Source: Brassica napus
Taxonomy: Eukaryota > Streptophyta > Magnoliopsida > Brassicales > Brassicaceae
Length of the DNA: 64,000 nt
Reading direction: 5' to 3'
Assembly (NCBI RefSeq): GCF_020379485.1
Contig: NC_063451.1
Span: 23,480,630 to 23,544,629 of the forward strand
Position numbers and translations under genes: made by a program. Each line of letters starts with the position of its first letter. The first letter of the stretch is position 1. Under the pieces are notes generated by a model. The model saw only the letters and a program-made list of their open reading frames with translations, had not been told where the DNA came from and searched no databases. Below are positions 46,381 to 57,843 of this stretch, piece by piece.

Positions 46381-49300
46381 TGGTGGGGTTCTTTTGGAAT
46401 ATAAGGGGCTTCAACCAAACAACTAAACATGATGTGGTTCGAAGTTGGGTGAGGAATAATAATTTTCTTTTTGGATGTCTGATTGAAACAAGGGGAAGGA
46501 AAATAAAGCTATGAAGATTGTCTCTAGTGTATTTCAAGATTGGGAGTTTATGGCGAATTATGAATATAATAAGCTAGGGAGGTTATGGGTGGTATGGAAG
46601 CAGTCAGTTAGATTGACCCCGGTCTACAAAAGTGACCAGTTAATCACTTGTTCAATTTTGTTGCCGGGAGAATCAGAAGAGTTTCTATGTTCTTTTGTTT
46701 ATGCTCAAAACACGGTGGAAGAGAGGAGAAGGCTATGGGAGGAAGTAAAATGTCATTATGAGGCTCCTATGTTCAAGAATAAGAAGTGGGTGATAATGGG
46801 TGACTACAATGAAATTTTAGAAGATAATGAGCATTCAGGATTTGGGAATCTAGCAAGACAACCTGCTGGGATGAGGGAATTCCAGGAGGTGGCAAATTTC
46901 TGCAGATTTACAGATATGGGGTTCCAAGGTCCTTTACTGACGTGGTGTAACAAGAGAGAGGATGGGCTGATATGCAAGAAGTTAGATAGAGTCTTAATCA
47001 ATGAGGATTGGCTTCATGGGAAGAAAGCATACAGTGTGTTTGAAGCAGGGGGTTGTTCAGATCACTTAAGGTGTAGAATCCACTTTGAGGATGAGGAAGA
47101 GAGGAAACGTAACCCTTTTAAGTTTACGAATGCTATAGCTAAGATGCCAGAGTTTCTTCCCCTGATAAAGATTTTTGGAAAGATCAGGAGGTGCTATTCC
47201 ACTCAACCACTGCGATGTTTCGTTTGACTAAACGATTAAAGCTTCTAAAACAGCCGCTGAGGTCGTTAAGTAAGTTGAAGCTGGGGGATTTATCAAAGAG
47301 AACAAAGGAGGCTTATGGTTATCTGTGTGAGAGGCAGAAGATTACTCTGGAACATCCTGACACAGTGAACATAAAAGAGGAAGGTAAGGCTTATAAGATA
47401 TGGCAGCGATTAGCAGATTTGGAGGAAGATTACTTGAAACAAAAGGCGAAGTTATTCTGGCTAGATGTAGGAGACGGGAATAATACAGTTTTTCACAATG
47501 CAGCAAAAATAAGGGAGGTTCGCAACTCTATTCACAAAATTAAATGTTCTGATGGAAGAATAGTTACAACAAAAGAGGAGATCAAAGTAGAAGCAGTCTC
47601 TGTTTTTGAAGCGTTTATGTCGGCGCAGCCTCAAGAGTTTGAGGGGTCGACAGTTGAGAGAATCAGAGAGCTAGTGGGGTTCCAATTCAGTGGTATAGAT
47701 TGTGAGAAATTGACGAGGGATGTTTCTAAGGAGGAGATTAAAGGAGTGTTATTCAAGATGCCTGGTGGTAAAGCTCCGGGGCCAGATGGATACACGATGG
47801 AATTTTTCAAGGAATCGTGGGCTGTGATTGGAGATGACATCACTGTGGCGGTGCAATCCTTCTTTCTTAAAGGATTCTTGCCAAAAGGGTTAAATTCAAC
47901 TATCTTGACTCTGGTTCCGAAGAAGCAAGAGGCTAAGGTAATGAAAGACTATAGGCCTATCTAATGCTGTAATGTTCTATACAAGTTGATTTCAAAGATA
48001 TTGGCAAATAGACTGAAGCTGATTCTGCCTAAATGTATAACTTGGAACCAATCTGCGTTTATCAAGGAGAGGTTACTAATGGAAAATGTATTATTGGCGA
48101 CGGAGATAGTGAAGGACTATCATAAAGACACAGTCTCTCCTCGGTGTGCAATGCAAATAGACATTTCCAAGGCTTTCGACTCGGTGCAATGGCCTTTTTT
48201 AATCAACACTCTGAAGGCGATGGGGGTCCCGGAGAGGTTTATTCACTGGATCTCTCTTTGTATTACCACTGCATCCTTCTCTGTTCAAGTAAATGGGGAA
48301 CTAGCGGGCTACTTTCAGAGTAAGCGGGGGCTACGACAGGGGTGCTCGTTATCTCCGTATCTATTTGTGATTTGCATGAATGTCTTGTCAAGAATGATTG
48401 ATGAAGCAGCGAGGCAAGGAAGAATGGGGTTTCATCCGAAGTGTAAGAATATAGATCTGACTCATCTATGTTTTGCTGATGATTTAATGATCTTTGCGGA
48501 TGGAACAAAGAAGTCTATTGAGGAGATTCTGAGAGTTTTTGATTCTTTTGATAAAATGTCGGGGCTTCGGATCAGTATGGAGAAATCAACTCTGTTCCTG
48601 GCAGGAGTCTCAAGTCAGAAGCAAGAAGAGATCCTCAGCTATTTCCCATTTGAATCAGGAAGTTTACCGGTGCGTTATCTAGGCCTTCCTCTCTTAACCA
48701 AGAATATGACGGTGCTAGATTACATGCCTTTGATTGAGAAGATTAGGAAGAGAATTGGATCGTGGACTGGACGGTTCCTTTCTTATGCAGGAAGGCTCCA
48801 ACTGATTAAATCAGTTATTACAAGTCTTGCAAATTTCTGGATGGCTGCGTTTCGACTCCCTAGTGGCTGCATTAAGGAAATCGAGAGGCTGTGCTCTGCT
48901 TTTTTGTGGTCGGGTCCGGAGTTGAATAACAGAAAAGCAAAAGTGTCGTGGGCTGATATCTGTAGCACAAAGAAGGAAGGAGGGTTGGGATTACGAAGAC
49001 TGAGAGAAACTAATACTGTCAGTTGCTTGAAACTAATTTGGAGAATACTTTCCTCAAACTCGATGTGGGTAAACTGGGTAAAGATATACTTGATACGCAA
49101 AAGCTCGTTCTGGATGATAAAGGAAACTACACAAACATGCTCCTGGATGTGGAAGAAGATATTAAAGTGCAGGGACTTGGCAAAGCAAATGTACAGAGTG
49201 GAAGTAAGGAATGGGAAGAAGGCTTCTTTCTGGTTTGAACATTGGTCCTCTTTGGGTTGTTTGCAGGAGCTACTGAGTGATGGTAGTCGTATTGATATGG

Positions 49301-50028
49301 GCGTTTTGCTAAATGCGACACTGGAGGAAAGTTGGAAACATAGAAGACGGTATCATCGGGTTTTGCTCCTAAACAAAGTGGAGGAAGAAATTGAAAAAAG
49401 TCGAGGTAATAGAGGTGATGATGAGGATGTTTCGCTATGGCTAAATGGTAAGGGGGTGTGCAAGATAAGTTTCTTCTCTACAGAAACTTGGGAGTTTATT
49501 AGAGAGAGGAAGATCCTTATTGACTGGGCAGATATTGTGTGGTTTAAGTACTCAACCCCTAAATACTCATTTATCTTATGGTTGGCTATGAGGAGGAGAC
49601 TCGCAACGGGGGACAGGATGAGAGCTTGGCAGTGTAGTGCAAGGGAGGATTGTATCTTGTGTAATGCGCCATTGGAAACTCTTGAACATTTACTCTTTGA
49701 GTGCAATTACTCTACTAGGGTATGGGAAGCTCTAATGAAGGGTATCTCGCGAGGACAATTTACGGTGAGATGGGAGGAGATAAAAAGACTCCTGAGAGGC
49801 TCAATGGGATGTAAGATGCAGAGTTTCCTCGTAAAATATATGTTTCAAGCTACGGTCTATATGTTATGGCGAGAGCGTAATAGACGAAGGCATGGGGAGG
49901 CTAGTGCGCCAGCAGAATTTTTGATCAAATTGCTTGATAAAAATATGAGGAACAAGCTCACATTGATACAGAGAAAGGGAGATAAAGTAATTGGAAATGG
50001 GATGCAAATTTGGTTTTCTAAAAGATAG
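46380..50028 (+). pseudogene. LINE ORF2 (endonuclease and reverse transcriptase)
   Basis: The start ATG at 46,380 overlaps the ORF1 stop (TGATG). It begins MVGFFWNIRGFN, the typical endonuclease start. Frame changes occur between 46,450 and 46,511 and near 47,190-47,227, and a TAA at 47,962-47,964 interrupts DYRPI. Endonuclease motifs include MGDYNEIL and KLDRVLIN, with SDHLRC near 47,060. The reverse transcriptase runs from GKAPGPDGYTMEFFKESW (about 47,770) through DISKAFDSVQW, GLRQGCSLSPYLFV and the catalytic FADD near 48,475. A zinc-knuckle RVT domain (CILCNAPLETLEHLLFEC) lies near 49,650-49,705. No RNase H domain follows; it ends QIWFSKR. Four lesions in about 1200 codons. Confidence 0.88.
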
Positions 50029-50887
50029 GAATGCAGTGAGAGTTTAGCTACCCAGTAGGAGTGAGAGCTGGCTATCCAGTAGGAGTGAGAGCTGGCTACC
50101 TAGTAGGACTGAGAGCTAGGTAGAATTGAGAAGGTTTGAAAATGGTGGAGGAGGTAGAAGAAGTTGAAGAAAGAGTTTCTTTTTGTTTTAATTCCCAAAT
50201 GTGTATAGGAAATTAAAAAAGGATACACATAGTTGTAAAAAGGTTTTTTCTTTTGAATTAAATTTAACATTCAATTCAAAAAAAAAATAATAATAATAAG
50301 TCGTCTGATCGGGCGGCTGAGTTTTTTTTAGTGGCTTCGGATGACGTATCATCTACGTCACTAGTTGCGTCAATTTCCTTTGCTTTCAAGATTCCCGGTT
50401 TAGACGTGCTCTCACCAGGCTAGTCCGTCCCGGCACTTGCACAGTTGCACTTGCTAAATCCACGTATTATTTTTATAAAACGATTAGTTTATTTTTACAT
50501 AAAGAATTATACACGTGACATACAGTGGCGGAACTAGCCAAATCTTTTATATGGGTCAGTTTTATAGTTAACATATACTTGTGTGTTTTAAAATACATAA
50601 AATTTTAAGATCATGCACAACTATTAATAAACTAGGAGCGTAGGAATAGTAATTTTTAACATAACATTTTTTATTTCAAAAAAAAAATTTGATTTATATT
50701 TCAACATTATTAATTTATATTTTAACTTCAATAGTTATAAGAAATCATAAACGTATTTTTGTAATCTTATTCTTTTTGATTTGGTATAATTATTTAAATT
50801 TGATTTGATTTAATTTTTAATAAAGATAAAATTAGATTTTATAAAAATAGTTTTAATTATATTATTGTGTTTAATGATTATTTATTT

Positions 50888-50929
<42 letters not shown>

Positions 50930-51492
50930 CATATAAATATAAATTCTAATAAATTTGAGACTTTGTTTGTTTTATTTAAACTGAAAAATCTTTTTGTTAA
51001 TTTAAATAATGAAGATGAACGGATAAATTTAAATAATGTTTAAATATTTAACTATCAAATTTTTTTTGGATTAGTGTTACTTTATTTAGTTTATTTTTAT
51101 TAATGTGAGATACATATATATTATTATTTTAGTTGTGATATATGAATTATTAATATATTTAATAGTTTACCATAAATAAATATTTATATGGAAAATTGAC
51201 ATTAATGATGATATATGAGTTATTTGTATTACTATATTTAAAATCTCTGCAAAAAAATTTAAATTTTTATAAGAAAATTTTACATCTCACAATTAATATG
51301 ATGTCATGTCACTATTTTCTAAAACCATGCATCTATTTTAAGTGCCATGTCATCTTTTTTTCAGTGAGAATGATTATAGTGACGACATGTGTATAAATCA
51401 CTTCGGAAATATAGTCTAGAAAATTTGTTTTTTTTTTATCTTAAAAATATCATTAAAATATAAATTAAAACACAAGTAAAAAAAACCCCCAC

Positions 51493-52140
51493 AGTCACAT
51501 TTGTTTTCGTGGCTATAACCTAAATTTCGTGGGTATATAGAGAGGAAGCCACAGAAATGCTACGAAAATTAAATCGTACGTATACAATCGTAGCAAAAAT
51601 TGACCGTGTGGAAAAACCTAGCAAATTGCCACGATTTGCTGCGACATTTTCGTGGTCAATATTGTTACATTTTGCTACGAAAATTTGCGTGTCTGTTCTA
51701 GCTACGAAACAAATCGTGGCCAAAACGTGTCTTTTAAAAAAAAAATTCATAAAAAATAAATTACTAAATTAGAAAAAAACAATTTTTATTAATGAAATTA
51801 CAAAATATATAGAAAACAAATTATAAACATATATCATATATATATACACAAATATATACGCCGGCTCAACCACCGGTACCGCCACCAGCTTCACCACCGA
51901 CACCTCCTGATACTACGCCAGAAGCGGCGACTCGATTTGTTTCTGGAGCCACCGGTGGTGTTATGGATGAAGCAACGCTTCACGCCTCCTCTGCCGTCAC
52001 GCTTCTTCTTATCTTCAATCTTCAAGCCGGCTCATCTCACTAGTCACCGCCTCTGCTACCTCCTCCTCCATCAATCTCCTCTGCCTCCTCCACCTTCCTT
52101 TACCAAAATAAATAAACTCAGATTCAACGCACAGAAGAGA

Positions 52141-52239
<99 letters not shown>

Positions 52240-53708
52240 GCTACTTGTGGTGGTGGTGAACAACGCGACGGTCGTTGTTAAACTTCGTGTTGTAGATGGA
52301 GAAGAAGAAGGCTGTGAGTGATTGTGAGAGATTAAGACAGAGTTGTATTGTTGAAGAGTTCTGGAGAGAAGAATATTAGAAAAAGATATCGAGAGAAGAG
52401 ACTTTGGAGAGAGAGAAAGAAACACAGATAAATGAATCTGAACCATTGATTAGATTTAATCAATGGGCAAAAATTGCTATCCTCACCCTCTTATCTTAAC
52501 CAATAGAAATTTAGGAGTAATTATTAATTATGTTTACTTTATTCTACCTTCTTTTTTACAGCATTTTAGTTTTAATATATATCGAAGACAAAAGAGAATG
52601 TTTTATATAATTTTATATTTTTTAATTATAGATATAAAAAATTATGTTTATGATTTAAGATATGTTGATTTAGTTCAAACAAAAATATAAAGTTAGGTGT
52701 CATGTTTATGATATATAATTTGGTGATTTAGTTCAAAATAAAAGACTACTTTAAAATTTGAGTTTATAGTATGAAAATATAAAGTTAAGTGTCAATTTTA
52801 TTAAAGTTTATATTTATAGTTTAAGATTTAAGAGCAATTTTATTAAACTTTATCTCTTTGTTTAGGTTTAATAGTTTAAGCCTTAGAATTAAAGATACTG
52901 TTTTGTTTTAATTTTAGATAAAGTTTACATGCTTACCAAACAAAGAGATAAAGTTTACATGCTTACCAAACAAAGAGGTAAAGTTTACGTGTAAACATTT
53001 TAAATATTTATATACATAACTAATAATTATATATTAGCATTATTTATTTAGTTTAAATAATTAAATTATTTAAAGATTATGTTAATGATTTGGGGTATAG
53101 AGTTTGTAATTTATGTTTAACATTCGAGTTTAAAGTTTGAAAATATTAGTTTTGGTGTTTGGATTTATGATTTAGGGTATTATGTTTATGTTTAAGGTGT
53201 ATGGTTTGGAATATAGTTTTGAGGTTAGATTAAAGATTTAAGAATAAAATCTGAAAAAATTAATTTTTGAATTTAAGTTTAAGATTTAAAGTTAGAATAA
53301 GAGTTTAAGATTTTAATTTAGAGTTTAGGGTTTTAAAAGTATATTTAGGGATTTCAAATTTCAGTGGCTATTTCGTGATAAAATTGTGGTTTTTCTACAC
53401 AGGCACGAAAAATTTAGTTCCCAAAACGTAGCAAAAATATTTTTTTTACAAACTAGCTACGATTGTAGGTACGTTTAATTTCGTAACAGTTTGCCACGAA
53501 AATTTCGTAGCAAAATCGTGGCTATAGTTTGCTACGTTTTTATCTCGTGGCAGTTTCGTGACTTTTTTTGCTACGATTTACATACGAATTGCATTTTCGT
53601 GGCTTTTGTTTGCTACGTTTTATTTTCATAGTATTTTCATAGCATTTTCAAATTTGCCACGAAAATTTCGTAGCTATTTCGTGGTTATGAGCAAGATTTC
53701 TACTAGTG
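51493..53708 (-). mobile_element. CACTA (En/Spm-like) non-autonomous element
   Basis: The right terminus, read on minus, is CACTAGTAGAAATCTTGCTC followed by many subterminal copies of GCCACGAAAATTTCGTAGC-type words. The left side (51,500-51,740) carries the same words in opposite sense. Dense subterminal CGTGGC/CTACGAAA repeats and a CACTA end are diagnostic of the superfamily. The left end is not a clear CACTA and is set at CACAGTCAC by position only. The interior has a GC-richer block at 51,860-52,130 with Pro/Pro-rich short frames, a GA microsatellite and no transposase. Confidence 0.65.
52145..52238. repeat. (GA)n microsatellite, 94 bp
   Basis: Uninterrupted GA dinucleotides, 47 units, inside the CACTA element. 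Frames across it (Arg-Glu or Ser-Leu runs) are artefacts. Confidence 0.98.
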
Positions 53709-53999
53709 AAAGTTATTTAACCAATCACAAAACAGACTACAAATTATCATTGATTACACAGTTTTTGATAAAGTGAAAAAGTGCATTGATATATGAAAAC
53801 ATCATCTATTATGAAACATCAAAAACTTCCTAAAACATCATCTATTTAGAAACAGAGAGATATATCACAAGGGTCCAGAAGGCTATGTACTACATTTTCT
53901 TAGTATTCTTCGTAAAAACACAAGCCAAAAATTTTTCTTTGATTTCACATGGGTCATATGACCACTTTCCACTGAGCTACCTCCGCTACTGGTGACATA

Positions 54000-54652
54000 T
54001 TCATTAGCAAAACTGACATAATAACCGCATCAACAAAATTAGGTGATATAGCAGATGATGATGTATCGACTAATGTATGTTTTCGTCAAAAAATAAATAA
54101 CATATTATTTAAAATTTTCAAAAATACAAGTATGTTTTTGCACGGTCTTATAAACCGAGTATGAATTGAACATATCGAGATGTGTTGGATATGGAATGAC
54201 TGTTTTGCCATGTACATCCCATAGATGATAAAATTATTTACTATTAACGAAAACTAATTTACCAAGAACATACTAACGATTGTGCCAGAGAGAGCTTGAA
54301 GATATTTACTTCTTTTAAGTACACCATTCCAAATAAATTGTAATATATTTCAAGGTATGAAGATTACAAAGATACAAATGACAAGAAGAATAAAACGAGC
54401 ATGGATTTTTCTACCTCTCATGATACAACCTGCTCATGAGTTATGAGCCATCTGATCATAGAGTTTCTTTGCAAGTCAGCCGGTAGAATCAAGCAAGGGA
54501 CTGACTTTGCTGAAATAGATCTAGCTGTTTGGTGGAGCTGTCTTGGTAAACCTTCTTGTGTCTTCTGACGAAGCTGCAACCGTGTGACTTATACTTTGAT
54601 TTTATTTTTATCAACTGCGTATACTTTGTTTCATACCTCTCTTTTTGGCTAA
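54000..54652. other. SLAH2-like gene 3' flank
   Basis: No gene seen. It is non-coding sequence downstream of the minus-strand channel gene. Confidence 0.5.
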
Positions 54653-56867
54653 CTAAACCGTGTGACACACTGCATTTGATAAAGGAGGGGCTTCTATATC
54701 TATTCGAGTATCTTCCGGGTCCAAAACCTTGAGACCTCTCGTACTATTTTCCAAACTTCCATTTATGAGCTGTTTCAACCATTTCTTCTGCTTTGGTTGC
54801 TCTGCACTTATTGCAATAGCGAAGTCATTGGGGAAGAGATCACGTTTGACAAAAGCGTGCACCACTGTCAATACCAGGACACCTATCACCGTTAGAGTTG
54901 CTGCTCCTGACATCAAAACTGCCAGTATCTGAGTTGCTAATCCGTTGACTTCCCCTGAGTATTTTATCGTCGCTGTGGCCACCGCTGTCATTGGAAACGT
55001 GTAAGCCCACCAAGCTAAGGAGAATCTGACATTTAACAAAAAATATGTGAAGTTTTATAAAGTTCATGGTGTATTTCTATGTTAATTTTAACTTTACTGA
55101 AAAACGGTTCAGTGAATTATTTTTAATAATTTCCTTTTTATGACTGGTTGAATTATTTTAGTTTATATATATATACATGATAATACTTTTTAGATAAAAA
55201 TAAATTTATTTTTTATTTTTTTGAAAACCAGATAAATTTCTTATTATTTGTGTGTTTTCAGTCTAACATCATATAAATTAACTGGAGTAATTTATTTGGT
55301 ATGGAGACTCTGATAATCAGTTAGAGAAATAGCTTACTTGAATCCGCGGAAAAAGTTAATCCGAACAACCTGAAACAAGAACCAACACATGATATGCACA
55401 TTTCTTGTATTGCAAGGTACTATGTAAATAAAGAAAAATAATAATTACCAGAGAGAAATACAAGAACAAGGAGATGAAGTAAGCGATGCGCGAGCCAATA
55501 TCGAAAGACGCAGATATCGTGGTCCAAGCCATGGAAGCTACAGCCGGTGCAGCGACAAAGAGGAAGAAGACAGGGTGAAGCTCTTTAGGTAAGGTTTCGT
55601 TCGTGGGAAGTCTCTGATAGAGAGTCACGAACAAGACCAAATAATAAGCCAACCCTACGGAAAAGAAGAACATCGGTCCTTCTTTCAACCCCAGTGATGC
55701 TCCGAGAAGTGCTCCGGCGAAGTTACCCACGATGGAAAGGTGGTTTGTAGGGTTAGCAACTTTGGAGAGGCGTCGTTGTCCACCAGACATCCACTGTCCG
55801 TAAATCTTCATCTCAAGAAGCAAGATCGGAGCAATAAAGAAGTACCAAAGTATAGAGGGGAGACTCGAGGTGATGGAGTGTGGGATACCAAGTGCCAAGA
55901 AGAGGACTGATATGAGAGGAGCGAAGAAGAAGTTGACTCGGATGGGATGCTTGAACTCGCGGCGCACCGCCTCGAAGAAGAAGATGGTTTTGAAGAGGTA
56001 AGTGATGGAGAAGGAGACGAGGAGGACGAGTGAAATCCACCAAAGGACGTGGTTGACTACTTGCGTGAGATGTAAGAACTTCTCGGCCTTTGTGGTTGCT
56101 AAGGTTTTCCACATGATGGCTTGACTGCTTACTCCAAGACACATCCCGAACGATGTTACTGGAAACCTAAGAAGAAATGGCCATGTTTTGTCCTCAGGCA
56201 ACACTATCTTCTCCATCTCCTGTTCTTCCACCAATATAAAACACCATTAAAAAACTAAAAAAAAATAAAACACCATAAAGTGAAGAAACAAAAACAAAAA
56301 ATACCAAGGAAAAATTAGTGTATTGGATAAAACTTTTGGATCACCTAGTAGAAGCATAACGGTTATATATATATATATATATTTGATTTTCGTTGAAAGA
56401 AATTTTAGAGTTAATTTAATATGGTTTGGACATGGTTTTAAGAAAATATACTAGTCTTCATGTTCATAATCTCTTAGTTATTATAAAAATGTAACGAAAA
56501 ATCAAGAATAAACACAAAAGAAAATGAATAATACCTTGAGAGTTTCAAGTTCAGGGCCTTGAAGAGCCTCTAAGAATCTCTCAGCGGTTAGAGATTCAGT
56601 GATCTCTTTATCCTGCAACGAAGTGTCAATGGGTTTTCCACGGAGATTTGATATTTGACGTTCGAGCTTCCCTGACATGGTCCTGAATAGGTCATACTTC
56701 TTGTCATTGCAACCTCGGGGCATAGACTTGGAGTGAAACGTTATCTTCGTCGCTCCGTTTCGTTTCTCTATTCTTGAAAACTCTCCAGAACTTGACTGAC
56801 GCTGGTTTTCCACGAGATCTAGGTTCGCCGGAGAAGCTGAAGAATTAACTGATCTTGGATTATTCAT
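54653..56867 (-). CDS. SLAH2: SLAC1-family anion channel, SLAH2-like
   Basis: Four exons on minus: 56,535-56,867, 55,449-56,219, 55,338-55,369 and 54,653-55,025, total 1509 nt, giving 502 residues (Arabidopsis SLAH2 about 519). Start MNNPRSVNSSASP is chosen because it matches SLAH2; an in-frame ATG 13 codons upstream (56,904-56,906) lies close to the TATA box. The N-terminal cytosolic part holds FHSKSMPRGC and GKLERQISNLRGKP. Ten membrane helices of the TDT fold follow (WPFLLRFPVTSFGMCLGVSS … FSLAWWAYTFPMTAVATATI). The tail is hydrophilic. Phosphorylation of the N-terminus by Ca-dependent kinases activates this family; SLAH2 carries nitrate at the plasma membrane. No lesion is seen. SLAH3 is the alternative; gene order favours SLAH2. 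Confidence 0.92.
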
Positions 56868-56914
56868 AGTTTTCTCTGATTTAGTAAGATTTGGAACTAT
56901 ACTCATAAATATCC

Positions 56915-56925
56915 CATATATAAAC
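56915..56925 (-). promoter_or_regulatory. TATA box of the SLAH2-like gene
   Basis: TTTATATATGG on minus. A start site 25-30 bp downstream would fall near 56,890, which is 3' of the upper ATG (56,904-56,906) and 5' of the chosen ATG at 56,867. Confidence 0.4.
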
Positions 56926-56929
56926 CAAA

Positions 56930-57810
56930 TAAAAAAACGTCACATTCAAAGATAATGACTACTTGTATTTTACAGAAAATGAAAGAGAAAGTAATGGAAA
57001 AAGAAGATGTAGATCTTGATCATTATAAAGAAGAGAGGAGTGATTAGGTGTGGCCAGTGAACAGTGGCAGCCAAATATGTGAAGTCAAATAAGTTCCACC
57101 GAAAGACCACCAGAGTATACTGTATGTCTGATATGATAGGGCTGTCTAGACAAAGTTTTAGAGCTGTCTGAAGAAAAAATAAAGTTCTATGTTTTTCTAC
57201 TTTTGTTTCTATTCAACCAGTTTGTGTTTTTTGACCAGTAGCGTACTGTCTTACATTCACTTTTACTTGTTTCATTTGTTCTTTATAACTACCAGATCTC
57301 CCCAAGCGGTGATCTCTGGTCTGAAAAGAACCTACTAATGCAATAATATGTATATCAGAATATAGAAATTGTATGAAACCGTACAAGAACAATCGAATAA
57401 AATATGCAAATAACTATAGGTTATTAAAATGAAACGAAATAAGTAGAGAATGTTCCTTGGACTGAAAGGTCAAACTCAGTCAATAGGAGAATGCTGCTTT
57501 GCCTTTCCAGTCTCGTTTGGCCGCGTTTGTGAAATTTCATAATATTCGTACGTTCCGTCAAAGAAATAAGCATTTAAAATGATCCATACTTTCTTCACCA
57601 ATTAACTCTATAAATAATTTATCAATACATGTCTTTTTTTTGTCAACATAACATCAATACATGTCAATTTGTTGAAATGTTACTTCGCCAATTATTTTCT
57701 TAATTTTTTTTGACTAATTGGTATTCGTACTAAAAGCTTAGGGAACATAAAGAAAAATCTGAAAATAACACATTCTTTAACCCAAAAATTTGTTCTACTT
57801 TAAAATATGT
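56930..57810. other. SLAH2-like promoter and intergenic region
   Basis: Non-coding. No other gene is supported. Confidence 0.5.
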
Positions 57811-57814
57811 AACT

Positions 57815-57843
57815 ACTAGGGTAGGCCCGATCCTACGGACGAG
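57815..57843 (-). mobile_element. Helitron-like 3' terminus
   Basis: On minus a hairpin CTCGTCC-GTA-GGATCGGG (57,826-57,843; one bulge) is followed by CCTAC and CTAGT (57,815-57,819). It is the same design as at 8724, again followed by A. The element would extend rightwards over AT-rich DNA, possibly reaching the GH9 fragment. Confidence 0.45.

Larger units (their letters stand above)
44982..50293 (+). mobile_element. near full-length L1-type LINE (5.3 kb)
   Basis: TAATAAGTCGT at 44,971-44,981 and 50,294-50,304 is an 11-bp target duplication. Between them lie a short leader, ORF1, ORF2, a 3' region with a tandem TAGGAGTGAGAGCTGGCT-type repeat (about 50,035-50,115), and an A-rich tail at about 50,278-50,290. 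The layout is that of an intact plant LINE. A handful of stops and shifts disable it. Confidence 0.88.
50523..53991. mobile_element. hAT element with 8-bp TSD, host to a nested CACTA element
   Basis: GTGACATA flanks both ends (50,515-50,522 and 53,992-53,999). The termini CAGTGGCGGAACTAGC and the complement of GCTACCTCCGCTACTG are imperfect TIRs of the CAGTGGCGGA type common in plant hAT elements. An extended subterminal match, ATATGGGTCAG against the complement of CATGGGTCATAT, supports the pairing. No transposase frame was found. Without the nested insertion its length would be about 1.25 kb. Confidence 0.8.

Noticed and set aside
51937..52446. Open frames of 114 and 143 codons on both strands
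   Set aside because: They run across a 94-bp GA microsatellite and are Arg-Glu or Ser-Leu repeats without other motifs.
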